A stretch of 28,145 bases of DNA from IMG/VR virus record IMGVR_UViG_3300034356_003581, positions 1 through 28,145 of that record; one strand, given 5' to 3'. Origin of the DNA: a virus. Below are positions 21,972 to 28,145 of the stretch, piece after piece (position 1 is the stretch's first letter; every line of letters begins with the position of its first letter). The notes under the pieces are model-generated. The model had not been told where the DNA came from. It did no database searches and saw only the letters and a program-made list of their open reading frames with translations. A program made the position numbers and the translations under genes.

Positions 21972-24900
21972 TATCTACGCTCCCTTATGTTTCTTTCGCG
22001 TGCATCAATCTTTTGGATTACCGCAGCAGCTATAGCTTCAGGTGATTGACCTGGAGCGCCATTGACTGTGATGTTGTTTGTGACGCTTGAGCCGCTTTGG
22101 CCCGGCATCGATTGCGGCATCTTCCCAAATGATGGAACTGCTGTGTCTCCCATAGCCCCAGGGCCAGGGACAACATGGAGATGTCTATTTGCGTTGTTCC
22201 CGTGGAACTCAGCGAACCCACCGTTTGCATGGACGAGCTTTGAATATGCTCCAAGATTTTGTCCAGTGAGGTCATATGCTCTCCCGGTGGCATGGTCCGA
22301 ACTTGGCGAGCCGAGACCAAATGTTCTGAAAGCGGAAGTAATGTTTCTTGTTCCTGCAAGTTGACCATTCATCGCTGCATGTCGGCCCATAGTCTGTTCA
22401 AGGCGAGATGATGTCGTATCTCCAATTCCCTTACCTCTTGGTGAGTATGTGTCGTTGGTGGTCATTAATTCATCAAATGCTGCTTTTGTAAACCACTCTG
22501 GTCTTTCGCCTTGTGGCCCAAATATTGCTGCTCCCTGTTTAACGAAGTTGTCTACTGCGGTTTTAAAATCTGCAGCCGCTATACCCATTCCTTGAGCGAC
22601 CACGTCCAGGTCTCCAGTTAATTCGTTCACTACTGGGTCCATTGCTTTTATTTTTGATGGGTCAAGACCCATGTATTTTAGGTATGCTTCAGTTCCACCC
22701 ATTCTTCCCGCGGCCTCACCAAAACTTCCACTTTCAATCACCGACAAGAATTCTTGTTGCTTTTTAGAGTCCATTCCACCAATCATCGCGCTCAGGTCGG
22801 CATTGCTTGCTGTCAAATTGCTTTCACCAAGTTTGCCCTGAATGCCTACTATCCCCTGGTTTATCAAATTCGTTTTTTGTTCAGCAAACATTCTGCTGAA
22901 GAATGGGGCAAGCGCCCCCTCCATCCCGGACAAAGCATTACCCTCTTGATATTGGGTTCCACCAACGCCAACTGCTTTTTGCATCTCAAAAAATGCTTTA
23001 ATTGCATCGCCCTTATAGAACGAAAGCATATCTGCAGACATATCCATGACGTATTGCATCTTGGATTCTTCTGATAGCGCGCCGCCAGCAAATTGGTCTT
23101 TTATGGTTCTTGCTTTCATGTCAAGCGTTTCTGATGCCTTGATAGCTTTTATCTCAGTCTCGAACATACTTGTTGGTGCCAACAGCGCTTCGCGATTTGC
23201 TGCCTTCATTTCTGCTGCGCTTCGCACAAGCGCCACCCCAAGAGCTTTTGCAACCTCAGTAAATTCAACCGTTGAGTCATAAAGGTTGACTCCAAGTTGC
23301 TGGGCAAGAACTTCTATTTCGGCGCCAGACTTACCGCTCATCTCTGCGAGCAGTGAAGTTCTTGCGCTATAAATCTCATCCATTTTTTCGTAGGTTTTAC
23401 CGACACCATCAAGCCTCTTTCCTAATTCCCCAAGCGCGGCCTCTTTGTCTTCTTTCATTGTCGCAAGTTGCTCTTCGCTTATGGAAAGACCATAAGCAGA
23501 TTGATTGTCATATATTTTTTGAATTAGCGCTGTTTGGGCTTTAGCCTTCTTGCCGTCGCCTTTTAGTTTTCCAATGGCCCAGTCACCAATCGATACTGCG
23601 GTAGTAACGGATGCGCCAACCACCCCACCGACAACTGCTCCAACAGCAATTCCTACTGGACCAAAACCGGACCCGGCATATCCACCAATCATTGCGCCGG
23701 TTCCGGCTCCGACGAGGGCATTTCTGCCGTAGCTTGTTTTATCTGTCTTCCCCATCGCCAAAACGCTGTCTGCTTCACCGCGTAATCCACCGAGTTTTTT
23801 ATTTAGAATCTTTGAGCCACCGCCAAGAGCCGTGCCTCTGCCTGCAAGGCTGCCACCAGCTTCTAATATTTTTCTGTTCTCTTCGATTTGGGTAACAGCA
23901 ACACTTTGTATTGAATTTATCAGCCCATCAAAAGCTCCAGATATAACCCCTCTTGAGGCTTCTGCTTGTCTTTTTAGTTTGTTTGAATTTCCTATAATTG
24001 CGCCGCCAACCAAGCCAATTGCCGCTCCGACTGCGGCCCCTGCTGGTCCTGCAACCATCATTCCCATTGCTGCACCGCCACCAGCTCCAGCGAGTGCGCC
24101 GCTTCCAGCTCCGCCAGCCTGAAGCGCTGCTCCACCAAGACCAACTGCAAGTCCAGCCATCGGATTAAACATTCCCACTGTTCCACCAAGGGCCAGAGCT
24201 CCACTCATTTCCTCTGGTGCGTATTGGCTCAGCATGCCCATACCCATGCCGACCCCCATTCTGGCGGTCATGCTGTTGTTTAGTCCTGTGATTCCAGCCT
24301 TTTCGTTTCCAAAAATTCTTGCGCCAATTTGCGTTTCTGAACGGTTATAGCGCATTCTCATTCGCGCCTGTGCAAGTCTTCCAGGCGTATAACCAGGTGT
24401 TAATGGACCGACAGCTGGACCCATTAAGTTTCGCGGAGTTCCTGTTGCGCCACCGTAGTACGCAGCGTGAGTTGTTGGCAGAGTGCTACCCATCCCCGTT
24501 CCGGTTGGTACTGGTCCTCCGGTGCGCCCACTTGAAAATCCAGGCGCTCTAGGTCCGCCAACGCCAGGACCAGCAATGGTCACGTTCGTTGCATTTACAT
24601 TCATTGTGCTTAGATTGCTTGGAAGAAATCCGCCCTTATTTTGAGACATTTTTTTCCCACCAACAAACATGGCCATCAGAGGCAACAGAGAGCCAAACAT
24701 CCCAGCACCGGCAAACTTCGTCATACCACCAGCAAGAAGGTCGAACATTTCTTTAACGCCCTTAACAACATCATTAATCAATGGCAAAACGTCAAAAAAT
24801 GCTGCTTTAAGTTTCATTGCGAAATTAGAAACCGAACGTATAAGCTCACCAGCTCTTTCACCAAATTCTAGAACTTGGGTTCGGTTCTCTTGTAGGAGGT

Positions 24901-26221
24901 CATTAAATTGCGTGAAGTTTTGTGCGCCAGCTTTTATCGCGCTCCAGATTGGTGAGAAGGCTTCTTCTAAAACCTTTGCACCTTCAAGGAATGGTCGCAT
25001 CGAGTCAACCATTTGCTTCCAGCCGTATTTAAAACCATCCCACCAATCCCCGATTCGACCAAAAAACCCCTCAGCTCTTGGTAGCCATTTTTCTACAAGA
25101 TTAACCATCCAGGTGCTTGTTTTGTCGACAGCGGAAACCAGTCCATCCATCAGGGTCCCAGTACCAAATGCCGAAACAGCTCCCATCATTCTTTTTAAAT
25201 CACGAGATATTATTCTAAAAATTTTCTGCATTGCAACTTTTGCTGGCTCAAGAAATTGCCCACCGAAATCAGCAAACTGACCACGCACTAAATTGAAAAA
25301 GGTTTTTATTTGTCCGATAAGAGTTTGATTGACAGCATCAAACTGGCCAGCAACTCCACCAAGCTTTGCGAGTTCTCCAGACATAATTAACTGCTTGAGT
25401 TGGTCTTTTGTTTTTACATTGGCTTTTTTCAATGCTTCAGACATTTCTGGACCGATTGCTGTTGCTGCGGCCTTTACGTCACCTAGGCTTTTCTTTGAGT
25501 CAGAAAGGGCCGCAATCATTACTGCGACTTTTTCTGCTGCCGCACCAGGGTCTTGGCCTGCAGCACCAAAGTCCATTAGCGATTTGAACAACCCAGTTGA
25601 AGCATTTATCTGTGGTGTTGTCATAGTTTTCGACATTGATGCATATGCTTTATTTAGGTTTGCCACACCAAGACCAGCCAGGCTCGCGTCCATCTGGAGC
25701 GCACGCATAGCAACTTGCGCTTGATTGAGGCCTGAACCAAACTCGCCTGCACCTTTACCCCTGTAGGCAAACATTGCGGCCTGTTGCTCTCGTATTGCCG
25801 CTGCGGCAGTAGCAATCGTCACGGCAGCAGCGGCAGCACCACCGGCTATGACCTGCATAGCTCCAGCGTAGGCTTTGGCGAGAAATTTGCCAGCAATAAA
25901 CAAACCGTGGATACCAATCATTGCAGCGCCCATTAAGGCCATTTCAAGGATTACACCCTTTAGGGCCATCGTTACGAATTTAGTTAATACTCCGCCGAAA
26001 GCTTTAACTCCTTTGTCAAGGAAGTCAAAATGCCTTTTAAGTTGATTGGTGCTTTTTGTCAGCCCATTGTCCATTTTGTTCAGATAGGTGTTTACGTCGC
26101 TGCGTCCTGATGAAAACTTTCCAGACTCACGCTTTAGGCGTTTAATTGCCTGCGTAGTTTTTTCAATCGAGGTAGTCCTTGCGTCTACATCAATTTTTAT
26201 GACGATTTTTTCGTCTGCCAT
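21971..26221 (-). CDS. Tape measure protein with C-terminal M15/LAS-type peptidase motif
   Basis: A 1416-residue protein, the longest gene here, following the chaperone gene as expected. Residues 73-146 are hydrophobic and Ala/Gly-rich. Residues 150-350 (MRALQMDASLAGLGVANLNKAY, FNLVRGQFADFGGQF) look like a phage tail tape measure core domain. Residues 530-630 are Gly/Pro-rich. Residues 675-744 and 836-884 are glycine-zipper-like hydrophobic stretches that may insert in the membrane. Near the end, ITSAFR...SSDHATGRAYDL (His1310, Asp1317, the H-x6-D spacing) and RHLHV (His1347/His1349) match the zinc ligands of M15/LAS peptidases, which cut peptidoglycan cross-bridges. At about 1.5 angstrom per residue the tail would be about 200 nm long at most. 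Starts after AAAGGT. Confidence 0.92.
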   Translation of the reverse strand: MADEKIVIKIDVDARTTSIEKTTQAIKRLKRESGKFSSGRSDVNTYLNKMDNGLTKSTNQLKRHFDFLDKGVKAFGGVLTKFVTMALKGVILEMALMGAAMIGIHGLFIAGKFLAKAYAGAMQVIAGGAAAAAVTIATAAAAIREQQAAMFAYRGKGAGEFGSGLNQAQVAMRALQMDASLAGLGVANLNKAYASMSKTMTTPQINASTGLFKSLMDFGAAGQDPGAAAEKVAVMIAALSDSKKSLGDVKAAATAIGPEMSEALKKANVKTKDQLKQLIMSGELAKLGGVAGQFDAVNQTLIGQIKTFFNLVRGQFADFGGQFLEPAKVAMQKIFRIISRDLKRMMGAVSAFGTGTLMDGLVSAVDKTSTWMVNLVEKWLPRAEGFFGRIGDWWDGFKYGWKQMVDSMRPFLEGAKVLEEAFSPIWSAIKAGAQNFTQFNDLLQENRTQVLEFGERAGELIRSVSNFAMKLKAAFFDVLPLINDVVKGVKEMFDLLAGGMTKFAGAGMFGSLLPLMAMFVGGKKMSQNKGGFLPSNLSTMNVNATNVTIAGPGVGGPRAPGFSSGRTGGPVPTGTGMGSTLPTTHAAYYGGATGTPRNLMGPAVGPLTPGYTPGRLAQARMRMRYNRSETQIGARIFGNEKAGITGLNNSMTARMGVGMGMGMLSQYAPEEMSGALALGGTVGMFNPMAGLAVGLGGAALQAGGAGSGALAGAGGGAAMGMMVAGPAGAAVGAAIGLVGGAIIGNSNKLKRQAEASRGVISGAFDGLINSIQSVAVTQIEENRKILEAGGSLAGRGTALGGGSKILNKKLGGLRGEADSVLAMGKTDKTSYGRNALVGAGTGAMIGGYAGSGFGPVGIAVGAVVGGVVGASVTTAVSIGDWAIGKLKGDGKKAKAQTALIQKIYDNQSAYGLSISEEQLATMKEDKEAALGELGKRLDGVGKTYEKMDEIYSARTSLLAEMSGKSGAEIEVLAQQLGVNLYDSTVEFTEVAKALGVALVRSAAEMKAANREALLAPTSMFETEIKAIKASETLDMKARTIKDQFAGGALSEESKMQYVMDMSADMLSFYKGDAIKAFFEMQKAVGVGGTQYQEGNALSGMEGALAPFFSRMFAEQKTNLINQGIVGIQGKLGESNLTASNADLSAMIGGMDSKKQQEFLSVIESGSFGEAAGRMGGTEAYLKYMGLDPSKIKAMDPVVNELTGDLDVVAQGMGIAAADFKTAVDNFVKQGAAIFGPQGERPEWFTKAAFDELMTTNDTYSPRGKGIGDTTSSRLEQTMGRHAAMNGQLAGTRNITSAFRTFGLGSPSSDHATGRAYDLTGQNLGAYSKLVHANGGFAEFHGNNANRHLHVVPGPGAMGDTAVPSFGKMPQSMPGQSGSSVTNNITVNGAPGQSPEAIAAAVIQKIDARERNIRERR

Positions 26222-26293
26222 ACCTTTACTGCTCCATGTGAGTTTTTAAGTCACGTGAGTGTAAAAGCGGCCGAGCTATGCAGTTTGGGCCTG
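26222..26293. other. 72-base gap between chaperone extension and tape measure gene
   Basis: Holds the palindrome TCACGTGA (26251-26258), a short direct repeat ACTCACRTG on the minus strand, and the ribosome binding site AAAGGT of the tape measure gene. No gene of useful length. Confidence 0.5.
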
Positions 26294-26493
26294 CTAAGTC
26301 TTCGACTTTCGCTCTTGCTCTTCGCGGTCGTTGGATATAACTTTAGCACAGGCAAGCCTTATCATCCAGTCAATGTCGTCTGATTGAAGGATTTTTAGGG
26401 GGTCTGTCCCGAACAGTTCTCCAAGTCGAGCAGCTGTTTTAATTTCTGCTGAATCGACTAGTTCGTCGAAGACCCCTTCGAGGGGTCCACGGC
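26294..26493 (-). CDS. Tail assembly chaperone, -1 frameshift extension (T-like part)
   Basis: An open frame, -1 relative to the chaperone gene, that begins after a TGA at 26495-26497 and ends at TAG 26294-26296. It has no sensible start codon of its own. After the overlap it encodes VFDELVDSAEIKTAARLGEL, then FGTDPLKILQSDDIDW, MIRLACAKVISNDREEQERK and a final SKT. The W..R.A.A..I..DRE end is like the second chaperone frame in many tailed phages, made only as a fusion by programmed frameshifting. Slippage must lie in 26461-26494, where two runs, CCCC (26482-26485) and GGGG (26473-26476 on the minus strand), would keep pairing after a -1 slip. A slip at GGGG gives a fusion of about 236 residues. 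Confidence 0.75.
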
Positions 26494-27003
26494 ATCAACC
26501 GTATCTGAGTACCCAGATGCATCAAGAATTGCTAATGCAGCGGCTTCAACGTGTGGGTCGACACCAAAGAATGCTCTAACGCAATCCGGAAGTGGGCGTG
26601 ACGTTTCTGTCATCTCAAGGAGAAGTGGGGAAGCAAATGTGATTTCGTTTCCATTATCGTCAAATACTTCTTCTCCATCGATTTCGATTCCGACGGTTGT
26701 ATGACCGATAACCATGCATGCAAATTTCGTTGCATCAAGGCCATGTCGCGAATCTTCACCAGATGCTTTACGCCAGTTACGCATTTGATTCTGGGTGATG
26801 TTCGGACTAATGCGAACATGAACACCAGGGCGTTCTGGTACTTCAAGCAAAACCACCGTGCGTTCTACCTTCTTGGTAATAACTTCACGAAGTCGGTCTA
26901 ACGCAGTATCGCCCTTTGGGGCGGCCTCTGCTTTGGCCTGCTTTGCTTTTGCTGGTGAAACTGGAATTTCTACTTCTGTGCTGTAAAGGCTGTTGTCGCT
27001 CAT
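26458..27003 (-). CDS. Tail assembly chaperone, main frame (G-like part)
   Basis: A 181-residue protein between tail tube and tape measure, the fixed place of the tail assembly chaperone that coats the tape measure before the tube polymerises. Residues 1-35 are Lys/Ala-rich and flexible. Residues 45-150 have a short beta region (RTVVLLEVPERPGVHVRIS), then a helical one (MRNWRKASGEDSRHGLDATKFACMVIGHTTVGIEIDGE, LLEMTETSRPLPDCVRAFFG). It ends KGSSTN shortly after the frameshift overlap. The Rxx/W and IxxNP-like tail of lambda gpG is not recognisable, so identity rests on order and on the overlapping -1 frame. No Shine-Dalgarno precedes the ATG, which lies in a hairpin. Confidence 0.82.
   Translation of the reverse strand: MSDNSLYSTEVEIPVSPAKAKQAKAEAAPKGDTALDRLREVITKKVERTVVLLEVPERPGVHVRISPNITQNQMRNWRKASGEDSRHGLDATKFACMVIGHTTVGIEIDGEEVFDDNGNEITFASPLLLEMTETSRPLPDCVRAFFGVDPHVEAAALAILDASGYSDTVDAVDPSKGSSTN
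26471..26487 (-). promoter_or_regulatory. Hairpin overlapping the predicted frameshift site
   Basis: On the minus strand GACCCCT - CGA - AGGGGTC forms a perfect 7-bp stem with a 3-base loop. Both candidate slip runs, CCCC and GGGG, sit in its arms, in the only region where the two chaperone frames overlap. Canonical slip sites lie just before a stimulating structure; here the site itself is in the stem, so its effect is uncertain. Confidence 0.5.
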
Positions 27004-27022
27004 GTGGCAAAAACTACCACAT
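27001..27022 (-). promoter_or_regulatory. Hairpin enclosing the chaperone start codon
   Basis: On the minus strand ATGTGG (27022-27017) can pair with CCACAT (27007-27002) across a 9-base loop. The A and U of the chaperone's initiation codon (27003-27001) are in the right arm and no Shine-Dalgarno is present. It might limit chaperone synthesis, but a 6-bp stem is weak and may be chance. Confidence 0.3.
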
Positions 27023-27069
27023 AGACAGCGTGGTCCAGTGCAACTACTTTTTGTCTAGTTTTAAAGAAA

Positions 27070-27543
27070 CTAGGCTGTTGGAGATTCAACGTCCTGGATT
27101 GCGAATGTCAAAGCAAATGTTGCTGGTGCACCAGAAGATGAGTCACCATCTGGCTCAGTGATTCCAACAAGAAGGGCCTTGTAGTAGACGCGGTCAGTTC
27201 CAGGAACTGCAAGGTCGCAGTCGAAAACCTGTACTGTTACGTCGTACTCTGCACGACCAACGAGTGGGCGGAGACGGGCAATCTTCTCTGCGATTCCGGT
27301 TCCAAGCTCTGATGCAACTCTATCTGAGTCGTAGTGAGCGGTCAATGTGATGTCACCTATTTCAGATGGTGCACAAAGAACTGTTGGGCGAAGCTTTCCG
27401 CCTTCGTAGATTTTTTCAACGGAAGCGGTTATCTCACCACCAGACACCTGAGCAAACTTGAAGCTTGTCCACTTTGGGTGTGTCTGATTTGTTGGCACAA
27501 TACTTCCAAGTACTTGCCTTTGTGAAACTTTGGTATTTGGCAT
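27070..27543 (-). CDS. Tail tube protein
   Basis: A 157-residue protein directly downstream of the sheath gene, as in P2/Mu-like and many other myoviruses. It forms the inner tube. Visible elements are a central FAQVSGGEITASVEKIYEGGKLRP...LCAPSEIGDITLTAHYD, then GRAEYDVTVQVFD, and a C-terminal PATFALTFAIQDVESP. The G-GGxl-xP-v---EigdiTlt---d pattern is that of the tail tube family whose monomers are small beta-sandwiches. GGAGGA (27551-27556) is a strong ribosome binding site, fitting a protein needed in many copies. No sign of truncation. Confidence 0.88.
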   Translation of the reverse strand: MPNTKVSQRQVLGSIVPTNQTHPKWTSFKFAQVSGGEITASVEKIYEGGKLRPTVLCAPSEIGDITLTAHYDSDRVASELGTGIAEKIARLRPLVGRAEYDVTVQVFDCDLAVPGTDRVYYKALLVGITEPDGDSSSGAPATFALTFAIQDVESPTA

Positions 27544-27557
27544 GCTTTATTCCTCCG

Positions 27558-28145
27558 TTAGACGACTGACGCCGTAAGGTTTGACTTGATAATGTCGACT
27601 TCGATTTTGTCGCCGATGCTGCTGACGCGAAGGCCAACTTTTGCCTTGACAGTGCCACCGGCAAGCTGTGAGACTGGGTTGAGCTTTGCGTCGCATCGGA
27701 CAGTGAAACCTGAGTCAATCTTTCGTCCGTTTGCATCGTAGGCCTCAAACAAGGCTCCAATGTCGCGAAGCGGGGAAAGAATTGCGATAAGGCGTGACTC
27801 GATTGCGCTGAAGATTGTGTTTCTTCCGTCAATCGTGCTGAAGACAAGGTCTTCAAGGCTTCTGCCAGCTTCAATAACAACGTGATTCACGGTGTCTTGT
27901 GCTGTTATGTATCTGAAGTTCTCATCATCGGATGACAATGAACGTGCTCCATAGATTCGGACAGAGTTCTGAATGATTCTAATTGCATTGACACAGCTGT
28001 CGTCGAGTGAGTCACCGTTCGTCTTGTCGATGTCTGTCTTTACGCCAGTAACAAAACGTGATGCTGAGAGCAAGCCTGCGGCTGGAACGTGAGAGCCAGT
28101 CTGGTTGTGAGCGGTTGCTCTTTTTGCTGCGACATAACCAACTGG
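27558..28145 (-). CDS. Tail sheath protein, C-terminal part; 5' end outside window
   Basis: The frame is open to the right edge of the window (196 codons visible, including the stop), so the TTG at 28073 is internal. The sheath contracts during infection. The visible part matches the conserved C-terminal region of contractile-tail sheath proteins: VPAAGLLSA, then CVNAIRIIQNSVRIYGARSLSSDDENFRYITAQD (the 'N.IR....R..GARTLSSD..WRY' element), VIEAGRSLEDLVFSTID, and a last KVGLRVSSIGDKIEVDI strand that pairs with the neighbouring subunit. Its presence fixes the virus as a myovirus-type phage. The tube gene starts 14 bases after its stop. Confidence 0.92.
   Translation of the reverse strand, partial: PVGYVAAKRATAHNQTGSHVPAAGLLSASRFVTGVKTDIDKTNGDSLDDSCVNAIRIIQNSVRIYGARSLSSDDENFRYITAQDTVNHVVIEAGRSLEDLVFSTIDGRNTIFSAIESRLIAILSPLRDIGALFEAYDANGRKIDSGFTVRCDAKLNPVSQLAGGTVKAKVGLRVSSIGDKIEVDIIKSNLTASVV

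Noticed and set aside
22062-25724. Many plus-strand frames of 60-200 codons opposite the tape measure gene
   Set aside because: They are shadows of the strongly biased tape measure coding sequence; no ribosome binding sites and low-complexity products.
26251-26258. TCACGTGA palindrome before the tape measure gene as an operator
   Set aside because: One isolated 8-base palindrome with no partner site or regulator in the window; likely chance.

Overview
The window is part of the structural region of a tailed phage (Caudoviricetes) with a contractile tail. The minus strand, read from the right edge leftwards, gives an ordered myovirus tail module: tail sheath (partial), tail tube, a tail assembly chaperone with an apparent -1 frameshift extension, a 1416-residue tape measure, a baseplate or tube-end protein, a gpD-like hub, a gpV/gp5-like OB-fold protein, a gp25-like wedge protein, baseplate J, a gpI-like protein with a fibronectin type III tail, and a tail fibre. 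The order matches P2/Mu-like and many aquatic myoviruses rather than T4, which does not use a frameshifted chaperone. No replication, packaging, lysis, integrase, tRNA or CRISPR features are visible.

The left 10.9 kb (plus strand) is a dense run of sixteen virion-exterior genes, most joined by TAATG/TGATG overlaps or gaps of a few bases. It starts inside a modular tail fibre and holds four glycine-rich adhesin-like genes carrying six glycine-rich modules of two subtypes, three tandem paralogues ending in a YGIK motif, two divergent copies of a small beta-rich protein, two small coiled-coil proteins each directly upstream of a glycine-rich gene, and an Mtd-N-like fibre protein. The pattern is one of module duplication and swapping, as expected of a receptor-binding locus under diversifying selection.

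Between the two blocks (10.9-13.6 kb) lies an accessory island: three different 2-oxoglutarate/Fe(II) oxygenase-like proteins, a four-cysteine small protein of a kind that sits beside such oxygenases in aquatic myoviruses, and a small conserved unknown. The two strands meet at 11669-11672, where the stop codons of two oxygenase genes share the palindrome TTAA. Next to the island is a fibronectin/Phe-Pro-repeat/Cys-rich protein whose repeat is a 15/12-bp minisatellite.

Host: the N-terminal module of the minus-strand tail fibre resembles those of actinobacteriophages, and the tape measure carries an M15/LAS-type peptidase motif, a feature frequent in phages of thick-walled hosts. The oxygenases and glycine-rich fibres are common in aquatic phages. 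A freshwater or marine phage, possibly of an actinobacterium, is a reasonable but unproven reading.

Points most worth following up: the frameshift site with its overlapping hairpin in the chaperone gene, the peptidase motif in the tape measure, the twice-repeated beta-protein/coiled-coil/glycine-rich cassette, the orphan module header at the end of the 431-residue adhesin, the Phe-Pro minisatellite protein beside putative prolyl-hydroxylase-like enzymes, and the Arg-to-Lys change in one oxygenase.
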